Position numbers and translations under genes: made by a program | The notes under the pieces: generated by a model | The model's database searches: none | Seen by the model: only the letters and a program-made list of their open reading frames with translations | What the model was told of the DNA's origin: nothing | Origin: an uncultured bacterium | Lineage (GTDB): Bacteria > Verrucomicrobiota > Kiritimatiellia > PWTM01 | DNA length: 64,000 bases | Assembly: GCA_938010045.1 (NCBI GenBank) | Contig: CALLFZ010000031.1 | Span: 1 to 64,000 of the forward strand | Direction of reading: 5' to 3' | Shown here: in pieces, positions 20,541 to 30,500 of the stretch | Position numbering within the stretch: position 1 is the first letter of the stretch | Layout: the number at the start of each line of letters is the position of its first letter

Positions 20541-21698
20541 TCAGCCGTCCGAGCGCCATCGAGGATCGCGGGGCGTGGAGGACAGCACGTGCGCGCCGCG
20601 CTCCGTGACGAGCACGAGGTCCTCGATGCGAATGCCGCCCTCGCCCGGCAAATACACTCCCGGTTCGATCGTCACGACCATGCCCGCCTCGATCGGATCC
20701 TCCGATGTCGGGCCTAGGCGTGGAAACTCGTGGATTTCGAGTCCGACGCCGTGGCCGAGACCATGCCCGAAGAGGGGGGCCAGGCCCGCTTGGCGGAGAT
20801 GCCGTCGAGCGACCGCATCCACCTGGCGGCCCGTCATGCCGGGGCGGATCGCGGCGATGGCGGCGGCGCGCGCGTCGTTCACATGCCGGTATAGATCGCG
20901 CCAACGCCGCGAGATGCGGCCCGCCCAGACGACGCGGGTCATATCCGAACAGTAGCGGTCCACGACGGCTCCCATGTCGAGAAGGAGGGGCTCCGCGTGC
21001 GCCCATCGGCGTTCGCTCGGTTCGTGGTGGCAGCGTGACGCGTGGGGGCCGGTGGCGACGATGGTGGGGAACGCTTCGCCTTCGGACACCGCGTCCAACG
21101 CCGCGCGGATGCGCCGGCGGATTTCCCATTCGCTCGCGCCGGGGCGAATCTCTGCGCATGCCTCGTGAAAGGCGAGATCGTTGGCTGCCGCGGCTCGTCG
21201 AATGCGTTCGAGTTCGTGGGCGGATTTGATGGCTCGCTGGCGGCCGATGGCTGGGTCCAGTGGCACCCACGCGCGCACGCCGCGCGCGGCGCGGCGCCAA
21301 GCTTCCACGCGCTGCCAATCCACCCGCGCGGCCTCGAACCCGATGCGACGCCATCGCCGCGACTCGGCTCGCCCCATCCAGCCGGCGGTCGCGCGCGGAA
21401 TCGGATGCACATCGAAGAGGCCCGCCGCGGCGGATGCGGCTTCACGGTAGCGGAAATCGGTGTAGAACCGTGCCCGCCCCTCGAGCGGCACCACCAGCAC
21501 TCCGTTGCTGGTGATCACTCCCGTGTAGTAGAGCCGGTTCACGGGGCTGACGATCCACGCGGCGTCAAGCTTCAATGTCGCCATGGTTCGGCGCAGCGCG
21601 TCGAGGCGGGCGCGGCACTCGTCGGTGGGGAACGGGGCCGGCGGGCCGCCCGCGACCGGCTCTGCGGCAGGACGGTGGGGGGGGAGCGTGATGTTCAT
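20541..21698 (-). CDS. M24 family Xaa-Pro peptidase
   Basis: LLLDMGAVVDRYCSDMTRVVWAGR...FGHGLGHGVGLEIHEFPRLG...GMVVTIEPGVYLPGEGGIRIEDLVLV. Confidence 0.9.
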   Translation of the reverse strand: MNITLPPHRPAAEPVAGGPPAPFPTDECRARLDALRRTMATLKLDAAWIVSPVNRLYYTGVITSNGVLVVPLEGRARFYTDFRYREAASAAAGLFDVHPIPRATAGWMGRAESRRWRRIGFEAARVDWQRVEAWRRAARGVRAWVPLDPAIGRQRAIKSAHELERIRRAAAANDLAFHEACAEIRPGASEWEIRRRIRAALDAVSEGEAFPTIVATGPHASRCHHEPSERRWAHAEPLLLDMGAVVDRYCSDMTRVVWAGRISRRWRDLYRHVNDARAAAIAAIRPGMTGRQVDAVARRHLRQAGLAPLFGHGLGHGVGLEIHEFPRLGPTSEDPIEAGMVVTIEPGVYLPGEGGIRIEDLVLVTERGAHVLSSTPRDPRWRSDG

Positions 21699-21713
21699 GG
21701 GTTGGTCGTCACC

Positions 21714-22793
21714 TCAATGTTCGGCGATCCACTGTTCGATCGCGCGCCGTACGCGCGGCCATTCGGCGCCGTCGGTCCGCGCATCGAGAAACCGGCGGTA
21801 GAGCGCCAGCCAGACCCGCCGGAACTCGTGCAGTTGGCGGGCGCGGTCCTGGAAGACGCTCACCGGATCGCGCAGCTCGGGATCGATGGTCGGCGCGAAC
21901 GAGCGAAACGCAAAGGTGCGGCCCTCGACCGCACAGGTCCATTCGCGCGCGCCGCAGGCCAGTCGAAGGGAGGCGCGCCGCAGCAATTTGCCCGCCCGCA
22001 GCGCCGCGCGCGCTTCGACACCGGCCAACGGCTGGCCGCGACGGACGACCGCCTCGAGCGCGCCGTCGCCCTCGTCGGCGCCGAGGACGAGTGGCCCTTC
22101 GAGCACGTAGCCGGCCCGCCCGAGGCCTGGCACCTCGAGTTCGTTCTCGCCGGCGTCGAGCGCGAACCATAGCCAGGTCAGAAACTCGCACCCCGGGTCC
22201 GTTTCGCCGGTCCCCCGCGCCCGGAACGGCGGCCAGTCTCGCGGGTGCGGGGCGCGCAGCTCGCGGGCCGCATCGGTCGGGTCCAACGCGTCGAGCCGCC
22301 GCCCGAACGTATGCTGCCACCACACGGCGAGCCGGTCGGACACTGCCTCGGACATGGCCGAGGCGTAGGCGACGCCCTCGACGGGATCCGCGATGAGCTG
22401 CGTGACGCCGAGCGTGGGTGGCGATTCGCGGCACAGTCGTTCCGTGACTTCCTTCCGCAGGTGGGCACGGGCGCGCCGGTCGAGGAACGGCCGGCTCGAG
22501 CCCGCCAACCGCGCGAGCTCCTCGGCCTGGAGGGTGGCCTTGAGGTAGGCGGACGGCGGACGGCGCGCCGCCCGCACCAACAGCATACGAATCCATCCGC
22601 CGTAGGTGAGATGGTCCGCTGTGACCGGCAGGTCGAGCGCGTGTCGGCCGCCGGTCCATCCCTGCGCGGGCTCTATCCCGATGGCCGACAGCGGCGGACA
22701 GGCGTGGTGCCGCACGGCGTCGGCCCAGTTGGCGGGCAATTCGCCGCGCCAGCGGAAGATGCGGAATCCGATGCGTCCTCGTTCAAAGCTCAT
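21714..22793 (-). CDS. RdgC-like protein
   Basis: Start MSFERGRIGFRIFRW at 22793; LRKEVTERLCRESPPTLGVTQLIADPVEGVAYASAMSEAVSDRL and CEFLTWLWFALDAGENELE..YVLEGPLVLGADEGDGALEAVVRRGQPL pattern of long RdgC-type proteins. Confidence 0.5.
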   Translation of the reverse strand: MSFERGRIGFRIFRWRGELPANWADAVRHHACPPLSAIGIEPAQGWTGGRHALDLPVTADHLTYGGWIRMLLVRAARRPPSAYLKATLQAEELARLAGSSRPFLDRRARAHLRKEVTERLCRESPPTLGVTQLIADPVEGVAYASAMSEAVSDRLAVWWQHTFGRRLDALDPTDAARELRAPHPRDWPPFRARGTGETDPGCEFLTWLWFALDAGENELEVPGLGRAGYVLEGPLVLGADEGDGALEAVVRRGQPLAGVEARAALRAGKLLRRASLRLACGAREWTCAVEGRTFAFRSFAPTIDPELRDPVSVFQDRARQLHEFRRVWLALYRRFLDARTDGAEWPRVRRAIEQWIAEH

Positions 22794-22929
22794 GACCGGT
22801 GTTGTGCCAGGGCTGCGGACTATAGCCCCGCCGCGCTCTGGCTGCCAGCGGCGCAGTGCGGCGGATCCGCGGGTCGGTGGGCGCTCGTCCGTTGACGCAA
22901 TCGCCGTGTGCGGTACACTGATAAGGCGT

Positions 22930-23949
22930 ATGAACGGTCGCGAGCCACGGGTGCCTCGGGTTCGACTCCTCAGCGAGCGTTGGCCATTGGCTGCCCTGGA
23001 GCCGGTCGAGTGGCTGCAGATCGGAGTGGCCGCCGCCATCGCGGCCGGTCTTTTTGCGCTGTTCCATTTTCTCGGCAACACGGTGGCCGATGCCGGCGGC
23101 CGTTCGGCGTTTCTCTGGATGTTTGCGCGCTGGCAGGACAAGATCTCGTTCGGCGGCGCGGACTACAGCCACGGCTATCTGATTCCCTTCGTCAGCCTCT
23201 GGGCGCTCTGGTTTAAACGCCACGATCTGATGACCGCGCGCCGCTCGCTGGCGCCCGCGGGGCTGGTGCTGATCGCGCTGGCGTTGGCGATGCACTGGAT
23301 TGGCGCGAAAATGCAACAGACCCGCGTCTCGCTCATGGCGCTCATCCTGCTGCTGTGGGCGCTGCCGTACTACTTTTACGGGTGGAATTTCGCGCGGCAC
23401 CTGCTGTTTCCCGTCGGATACCTCATCTTCTGTATCCCGATGAACTTTCTCGATGTGATCGCATTTCCGCTCCGAATGTTTGCGACGACGGTGTCGGTTG
23501 CGATTCTGCGCGGGCTGGGCGTGGACGTGGTGCAGACGGGGTCCGCGATCCGCGCGCTGACGCCGCTGGGCACCGAGCGGTGGGGGGTGGACGTCGCGAA
23601 TCCGTGCAGCGGCCTCCGATCGCTGCTCGCGATGACGGCGCTGACGGCCGCCTATGCGTTTGCCACGCAGCGCACGTTGTGGAAAAAGCTCGTGTTGTTT
23701 GCCGCCAGCATTCCGCTCGCGATCGCCGGGAACATCGTTCGGATCGTGGTGATCGGCCTGATCGCGGAGTCGTTTGGCGAGAAGGTGGCGGTGGGTCTCA
23801 TCCACGAGTACTCCGGCTACGTCGTGTTTATCGTCGCGATCGCGCTGATGGTGGCGTTTGGCTCGATCTTGAACACGGACGTGCGCGCCTGGTGGAGGAG
23901 CCTGCGCGATCGCTGGTGGGGCGAGGCCGCTCCGCCGGTTCGCCCATGA
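22930..23949 (+). CDS. Exosortase
   Basis: ATG at 22930; polytopic; NPCSGLRSLLAMTALTAAYAF (catalytic Cys), SIPLAIAGNIVRIV (Arg), LIHEYSGYVVF (His). Confidence 0.88.
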   Translation: MNGREPRVPRVRLLSERWPLAALEPVEWLQIGVAAAIAAGLFALFHFLGNTVADAGGRSAFLWMFARWQDKISFGGADYSHGYLIPFVSLWALWFKRHDLMTARRSLAPAGLVLIALALAMHWIGAKMQQTRVSLMALILLLWALPYYFYGWNFARHLLFPVGYLIFCIPMNFLDVIAFPLRMFATTVSVAILRGLGVDVVQTGSAIRALTPLGTERWGVDVANPCSGLRSLLAMTALTAAYAFATQRTLWKKLVLFAASIPLAIAGNIVRIVVIGLIAESFGEKVAVGLIHEYSGYVVFIVAIALMVAFGSILNTDVRAWWRSLRDRWWGEAAPPVRP

Positions 23950-24734
23950 AACGCTTTGCGGCCACCGTTCTACCCGTGCTGGCGCTGATGGCGGTGACGG
24001 CGTGGGCATTGTCGGCGTTCGTCGACGTATCGCTGGCCGATCAGGCCGGGGTCCGCATGGAGCTACCGGCGCAGGTGGGTAACTGGACCGCGCACGAGCT
24101 GCGTTTCTGCCACAACCCCGAGTGCAAGCGCGAGTTCCGGCTGGACGAGCTTTCTTCGGCCGACGCCCGTTGCCCGGCGTGCGGCTCGTCGCTCCACACG
24201 ATGACGCTCGAGGAGTACGAGCAGCTTCCGAAGGACACGGAGTTCCGCAAGGCCATCTACGAGAATGCCGCGGGGCAGGCGGTGCAGGTTTCAATCGTGC
24301 TCACCGGACGGGAACGCGAAAGCATTCACCGGCCGGAGCGGTGTCTGGTGGGGCAGGGATTTCACCTGACCGGCGGTGGCGTCGAACAGTTCACGCGGCC
24401 GGATGGACGGCCGCTGTCGGTGATGATCTGGCTGACGCGTCGCGAGTCGCCCGGCGCCGTGGGCGAGCAGGCGGGGTATTACGCGTATTGGTTTGTCGGC
24501 CAGGGCCGCGAGACGCCGCGGCATCTGATGCGAATGTTCTGGTTGGCGTGGGACCGCGTCGTGCACAGCGTGGCGCACCGCTGGGCTTACATTTCTGTGG
24601 CCGGCTGGCGCAACCCGGATCGCGACGATTACCGCCAGCAGCTCGCGGAATTCATTCCGGAGCTTCACCGCGCGCTGGTGCTCGACGCGCCCGCGCGCAC
24701 CGCGACCCGGAATCCAACATCCGCCCCGCAGTAG
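23946..24734 (+). CDS. Exosortase-associated DUF3485 (EpsI-like) protein with inserted zinc-ribbon-like Cys cluster
   Basis: ATGA overlap with exosortase; VSIVLTGRERESIHRPERCLVGQGFHLTG; CHNPECKREFRLDELSSADARCPACG. Confidence 0.8.
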   Translation: MKRFAATVLPVLALMAVTAWALSAFVDVSLADQAGVRMELPAQVGNWTAHELRFCHNPECKREFRLDELSSADARCPACGSSLHTMTLEEYEQLPKDTEFRKAIYENAAGQAVQVSIVLTGRERESIHRPERCLVGQGFHLTGGGVEQFTRPDGRPLSVMIWLTRRESPGAVGEQAGYYAYWFVGQGRETPRHLMRMFWLAWDRVVHSVAHRWAYISVAGWRNPDRDDYRQQLAEFIPELHRALVLDAPARTATRNPTSAPQ

Positions 24735-25420
24735 TCGGCGCGGAACACGGTTCGCCGGAAGACCATGCACGCGGCGGCCGTCCGTTCCGACCATGCTCCG
24801 CCCAGCGCCAGTGCGCCGTGATCGCGCCGATCCGCGCACCACTCGAAGACATTTCCCGACATATCGTGGAGGCCGAACGGGTTCGGCGGATGGGAGCCGA
24901 CGGGGCGCGTGCCATCGAGATTCCAGACCATGCGTCCTTCGGGAGGACCCCAGCCCCACGGCCAGCGCGCGCCCTCGATTCCTCCGCGCGCCGCCGCTTC
25001 CCACTGGTCCGCCGTCGGCAGCCGGACGATCCGCCCCAGGCGCGCCGAGAGCCAGCGACAGTAGGCCTCCGCCTCGGCGTGGGTGATCGAGGCGATCGGA
25101 TGCCGCGCTCGACCGGGCGCTGGCCGCCAGCGGCCACGCCGAAGCACGAGGTCCGGATGCGGGTCGCGAACGGGTCGCGCGCCGGCCGCGTTCAAATATT
25201 CCGCGAATTGCGCGACGGTGACTTCGAACACTCCGATCTCGAACGCGTCGAGGCGGACGCGCCGCGGCGGATTCTCCGGTCCGGCCTCGCGGCTGCCCAG
25301 CCAGTACTCGCCGCCGGGGATCCGCACAAGACGGGGCACAGGGGGCGGACCACATCCGGCCGCGATCATCGCGGCGCCGAGCAGGGCGACGCGGGCTCGC
25401 GCCCTCACGCACACGGCCAT
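24665..25420 (-). CDS. SUMF1/formylglycine-generating-enzyme-fold lipoprotein
   Basis: Lipobox-like ALLGAAMIAAGCG; RIPGGEYWLGSREAGPENPPRRVRLDAFEIGVFEVTVAQFAEYL...FGLHDMSGNVFEWCAD...GADVGFRVAV. Confidence 0.8.
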   Translation of the reverse strand: MAVCVRARARVALLGAAMIAAGCGPPPVPRLVRIPGGEYWLGSREAGPENPPRRVRLDAFEIGVFEVTVAQFAEYLNAAGARPVRDPHPDLVLRRGRWRPAPGRARHPIASITHAEAEAYCRWLSARLGRIVRLPTADQWEAAARGGIEGARWPWGWGPPEGRMVWNLDGTRPVGSHPPNPFGLHDMSGNVFEWCADRRDHGALALGGAWSERTAAACMVFRRTVFRADYCGADVGFRVAVRAGASSTSAR

Positions 25421-26190
25421 GGCTCGGCCGGACGGTCCGGATAGGTGGGTCGCAATCTCAGGCGAACGTGTCCAGCGCGACGCAGTTCCTCCTCGATCGT
25501 CTGCCGCGCGAAGTCGGGCTCGTTGCACTCTTGTGAGAGGTGCGCGAGATAGACGTCCGTCAACTCCGGTCCCGCCGCCTCCAGCAGCAGCGCGGCGGCG
25601 GCGCGATTCGAGAGATGGCCCTGCCGGCTCAAAATTCGCTGCTTCAGCGACCAAGGGCGACGCGAGTCGCGCAGCATCCGTTCGTCGTGGTTGGCCTCGA
25701 GGACGAGTGCGCGGCAGACCTGTAGGCGCGTGCTGACCAACGTCGTGCCCGTTCCAAGATCGGTCACGATTCCGATCGTCGTATCGTGGTGCGAGATCAA
25801 AAACCCGACTGGGTCGTACGCGTCATGTGGCACTGCGAAGGGCGTAATTTGAAGGTCACCGATTTCAAACGGGTGGCCGGTGTGGAAGAGCGTCCACCGC
25901 ACCTCCTCGAAGTCCGGCGTCTGCAGCGCGCCTTCGCGGGTGCCTTCGTTCGCGAACACCTCCACGCCGTATTTCTGTTGAAGCCGCGGGATGCCCGCGA
26001 TGTGGTCGCTGTGCTCGTGGCTCACCACGACCGCGCGCAGCGACGAGGCCGACTGGCCAATCGCCGCCAGCCGCTCTTCGAGTGTGCGCCGACGGAAGCC
26101 CGCGTCCACGAGAATCGCGGTCGTGTCCGATGCCACCCAAGTGGCGTTGCCCGCGCTGCTGCTCCCCAGCACACAGAATCGTAGCGCCAT
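25405..26190 (-). CDS. MBL-fold metallo-hydrolase (YycJ-like)
   Basis: MALRFCVLGSSSAGNATWVASDTTAILVDAGFRRRTLEERL...VVVSHEHSDHIAGIPRL...VYLAHLSQECN. Confidence 0.88.
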   Translation of the reverse strand: MALRFCVLGSSSAGNATWVASDTTAILVDAGFRRRTLEERLAAIGQSASSLRAVVVSHEHSDHIAGIPRLQQKYGVEVFANEGTREGALQTPDFEEVRWTLFHTGHPFEIGDLQITPFAVPHDAYDPVGFLISHHDTTIGIVTDLGTGTTLVSTRLQVCRALVLEANHDERMLRDSRRPWSLKQRILSRQGHLSNRAAAALLLEAAGPELTDVYLAHLSQECNEPDFARQTIEEELRRAGHVRLRLRPTYPDRPAEPWPCA

Positions 26191-26248
26191 CGCGCGCCCA
26201 CTATACCTTGCCGGCGCCAGTCCGACCACAGCGCCGAGGCGGGCGGCC

Positions 26249-26295
26249 GTCCAACCCTTGGACGGCTGCCGGGGAGGAGCGTCCAGGCATTGGAC
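26249..26295. repeat. Paired short palindromes (gTCCAAcccTTGGAc ... gTCCAggcaTTGGAc)
   Basis: Two palindrome-like units with a 32-bp period between divergent genes; similar pair at 48009-48054. Confidence 0.65.
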
Positions 26296-26621
26296 GAGCG
26301 AGTCGGAGTTGCGGGTCTCGCCGACTCCGTGTTCGGGAGCGGGTCGTGGAACGCGACGCCCGGGCCAGCCGTCCGGCGCGGCCACAGCCCGCTCCGTGGG
26401 GGAAGGGACGGCGACGGCGGTCCGGCGGCGAACTCCCTTTCCACCGTCGGGTTCGCTGTCCCTGGTCGTCGCCGTGCGGGGGCCGCTGTTATTGGCGTGC
26501 GTCCCATCGGTGGACCGCCGGTGCGCGGGGCCGTCTCACCCTAGGACCGATGCCGCGCACTCGTACCGTTCCCCGCGTCGGTTCGGCTTGGAAAATCCGA
26601 TTCAACGTTTATGGTGTGGAT

Positions 26622-27494
26622 ATGGATGCGGCCGCGACCCGAGAGCCGACCGTTCGTGCGTCCGTGCCGGGCTGGGCGCATGTGCTGCCGTTTGGGCTGT
26701 TTCTGTTTGTGGCGCATTTGCTGGGCGACGATGCGTGGTGGGCGCGGGTGGGGGGGCTGGCGGCCGCGGCCGGAGCGCTGGCGTGGCAGCGGCCGTGGCG
26801 CGACGCGGCGACGTGGGCGCACATCGCGCCGTTCGCGATGTGGCTCACGGTGATGTACGGCGGAGGGGAGCCGTCGGCGGCGAATTACACGCTGCGCACG
26901 GTGCTCGGCGCCGCGGCGCTGGTGTGGACGCGGCCTTGGCGTTGGTATGTGCGGCCCTCGTGGCGCGACGTGCCCTGGGCGGTGGCGGCCGGCCTCGGCG
27001 TATTTGTGCTCTGGGTGGGATGTGAGAGCGACGCGTTCCGCGCTCTTGCGCCGCGCGTGGCGGAGTGGTACGAGCGGTACCTTGTTGGCCCGCTGCCGGG
27101 CGGCTTCGGACGGCTGCGCGAGCCGATGAGGAACTATCCGTATTTGCCCGCGCGCACGGGGTGGACCGCGTTTGGGATCCACCTGATCGGCACCTCCGTG
27201 GTCATCGCGGCCGCCGAGGAATTTTTCTGGCGGGGATTTCTCTACCGATGGCTGTGCGCGCGCGATTTCCGCTCGGTGCCGCTCACGCACGTGGATCGGC
27301 CGATGTTTCTGGTGGTGGCGGCGCTCTTCGGCCTCGAACACACCGAGTGGTTTGCGGGCCTGCTGACGGGCCTGATCTACGGCGCGCTGGTGCTGCGCAG
27401 CGGCCGCATATGGCCCGCGGTGTTCGCGCACGCCTTGACGAACTTCCTGCTGGGGCTGCACGTGCTGCGGGCCGACGCGTGGTGGTTCTGGTAG
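26622..27494 (+). CDS. CPBP family intramembrane metalloprotease
   Basis: ATG at 26622; AAAEEFFWRGFLYRWL (EExxxR), FGLEHTEWFAGLLTGLIYG, FAHALTNFLLGL. Confidence 0.85.
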   Translation: MDAAATREPTVRASVPGWAHVLPFGLFLFVAHLLGDDAWWARVGGLAAAAGALAWQRPWRDAATWAHIAPFAMWLTVMYGGGEPSAANYTLRTVLGAAALVWTRPWRWYVRPSWRDVPWAVAAGLGVFVLWVGCESDAFRALAPRVAEWYERYLVGPLPGGFGRLREPMRNYPYLPARTGWTAFGIHLIGTSVVIAAAEEFFWRGFLYRWLCARDFRSVPLTHVDRPMFLVVAALFGLEHTEWFAGLLTGLIYGALVLRSGRIWPAVFAHALTNFLLGLHVLRADAWWFW

Positions 27495-27516
27495 GCCGCG
27501 GGCGCGGGCGACTGCC

Positions 27517-30500
27517 ATGCCCCAGTTCGTTCATCTTCACGTCCACACCGAGTTCAGTCTGCTCGACAGCTTGGCGCGGATTCCGGATTTGATCGCCGCG
27601 GTGGCCGACGCGGACATGCCGGCGGTCGCGATGACCGACGCCGCCTCGCTGCATGGCGCGCCGTTGTTCATGCGCGAGGCGCGTCGGCAGGGGATTCGGC
27701 CGATCTTCGGCGTCGAGTTCGAGATGGCGCCGCGCGCCGCACTGGCCACGGGCGCCACCGGGCCCGACCTCGTCGCGATCGCGCCGTCGGTGGAGGGGTG
27801 GCTGTCGCTGGTGCGGCTTGTGAGCGAAGCCCATCTGCAGTCGGCGGTGCCCGGCCGGCCGGTGTTGAGCGAATCGGCACTGCTGCGGCACACGGCGGGG
27901 CTGATCGTGCTGATCGGCGGCAACAATGGCGAGATCTCACGGCTGTGCCGTGCCGGCCTGCGCGACGAGGCGGTGGAGACGCTCGCGCGCCTCGCCGAGG
28001 CGTTCGGGCGAGAGCGGGTGTTCGTCGAACTCCAACACCAGCGGTTGCCGGGGCAGGATGCGCTGGTCGCGGCGCTGCGGGAGGTGGCGCGCCGGGTGGG
28101 CGTCCGGTGCGTCGCAACGAACAACGTTCATTACCTGCGGCGCGAGCAGGCGGAGGCGCATCGCTGTCTGCGCTGCGTGCGGCGGGGGATCGCGCGGGCG
28201 GACGATGGCACGGCGTACTCCGCGGAGTTCTACCTGAAACGGCCCGAGGAGATGGCCGCCGTGTTTGCGGATGCACCCGATGCGCTCGAGGCGTCCGTCG
28301 AGATCGCCGCGCAGTGCGAGAGCCATCCGTGGCCGCCCGACACCTCCCACTTTCCGCGCTATCGGGGCGCGGAGACGGGCGGGGCCTCGATTCCCGCCGA
28401 CGAATTGCTGCGGGTGGCCTGGGCGGGCTTTCGCGCGCGCTGGGCGACGCTGGGGGCGTCGGCGGCGCGCACCGCGGCCGCGGAGCGTCGTTTGGAGCGG
28501 GAACTGGAGGCGGCGATCCGCGCGGGCGTCGCGAACTACCTTTTGGTTCACGCCGACCTCGTGCGGCGGGCGCGCGAACGCGGGATCGCGGTGGTGCCGT
28601 CGCGCGCGGGCGCCGCGTCGAGCCTGCTGGCCTGGGCGCTCGGGCTCACCGACGTACGGCCAACGCGGTGGTCGTTGCCATCAGAGCGCTGTGTGAATCC
28701 CGACCATCCGTCGCTGCCGGAGCTCTCGCTGGATGTCGCTCCGCATCAGCGCGCCGAGTTGATCGCGCTGATCCGCGAGGCCTACGGCGCTGCGAACGTG
28801 GCGCACGCGGGGGGGCTGGTCGTCTTCGGAGCGCGGTCGGCGGTGCGCGAGGTGGGACGCGCGCTCGGCGTGCCGGCGGATCGCCTCGACGAACTCGCCG
28901 CACTGGTCGGGGAGAGCGGCCGCGCGGAACTCCGACTCGACCGTCCGGAGGTGCGGGAGCGCCTGCAGACGCGCGCAGCGCGGTGGCCGGACCTGATGCG
29001 CTTCGCCGCGATGTTCGAAGGTCTGCCGCGCGGTTGGGCCGTGCACCCCTCCGCGATTGTGCTGGCCGATGCGCCGGTCGGTTCGATCGTGCCGCTGTCG
29101 CGCGCGCCCGACGGTGACGCCGTCACGCAGTTCGATGTGCGCGATCTGCCGCGGTTCGGGCTCGTGCGAACCGACGTGCCCGCCAGCCGCGCCGCCGCGC
29201 TGCTCGGGGAGGCCGCGCGTGCGCTGCGCGCCATCGCGCCCGCCGAGGTGGAGCTCCTCGACCGGTTGGAAGGGCGGGAAGCCGAGGTCGTCGGCCTGAT
29301 CCGGCGCGGCGACGTCGTCGGAATTCCGGGTCTTGAATCCCCGGTGGTGCTCGAGCGCGAACGGCGCGCACGGATCCGATCGATCGAGGACCTTGCGCCG
29401 TGGCTGGCGATTCAGGCCGCCGACGCCGCCACGCTGGCCGCGGCGCTCGAGGAGGCGCTGGCGGGTCGGCGTCAACCCGACTTCGACGACCCGGCGGTGC
29501 AGCGGCGGTTGCGGTCCACCGGCGGGATGCTGTTGTTCGAGGAGCAGGCGATGCGGCTGCTCGAACAGGTCGCCGGCGTGCCGTCCGGTTTTGCGGACCT
29601 CGCGCGCCGCGCCGAGCAGGCGCGCGACGACGAGTTGCGGCGGCGCATGTGGGCATGTGTGCGGGCCGGCGCCCGGCGACGCAAGGTGCCGGAATCGGCG
29701 GTGGCGGAGATTTGGGCCGCGGCGCTCGAGTGTTTCCGCCGGCGTGTCTCGCTGGCCCGCGGCGCGGCGCTGGCGACGGCCGCCTGGCGCGCCGCCTGGG
29801 TGAAGGCGCGCCATCCGGCTGTGTTCTACGCCGCGGCGCTGACGGCGGAGGCCGGCGATGCCCACCGCGCCACGGCGCTGCTGCGGGAGGCGCGGGCGCG
29901 CGGACTCGCGCTCCTCGGGCCGGACGCGAACGAGAGCGACGTGTTCGCGCGCCCGTGTGAGCGCGCGATCCGGCTGGGGTGGACGGCGGTGCGGGGGGTG
30001 CGGCCGGAGGCGGCCAGCGCGTGGGTCGCCGAGCGCCGGCAGCACGGTCCGTATCGCGACCTGGCGGACTTTGCGCGGCGTCTGGCCGGTGCCACGCTGG
30101 GCCGCGCGACGTTGGCGCACCTTGTGCGGGCCGGTGCGTTCGACTCGTTCGGCGTGCCGCGCGCCCGGCTGCTCGAAGAGCTCGATTCCGTTTGGGCCGC
30201 GGCGAGCGCCGCGCACGATGTGCGGCAGGGCCAGGCGTTGTTGTTCGAGGTGGAGCCGGACGCCCCGCTGGCGCCGCGCGCGCCGTCGGGTTCGGCGGAT
30301 CTATGGGCGGCGGAGCGCGAGCTGATCGGCGTGGTGGTGTCGGTGCATCCGCTCACCGCATGGGACTGGTGGCGTCGGACGGCCGTACCCGCCGAGGGGG
30401 AGGCGGGCCAGCGTTCGATGGTGACCGGCGTGCCGGTCGGCGTGGCAGAGGTGAAGGCGGACGCGGTGGTGACATTCGACACGCTGGACGGCGTCGAGCG

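Noticed and set aside
22783-24294. 503-aa minus-strand ORF
   Set aside because: Antisense to exosortase and DUF3485; no domain features.
26082-26621. N-terminal extension of the CPBP ORF
   Set aside because: Overlaps the MBL gene 5' end and the paired palindromes; translation is low complexity, and an ATG at 26622 gives a sensible start.
28681-30216. 511-aa minus-strand ORF
   Set aside because: Antisense to the DnaE-like gene; repetitive R/H/Q-rich translation.
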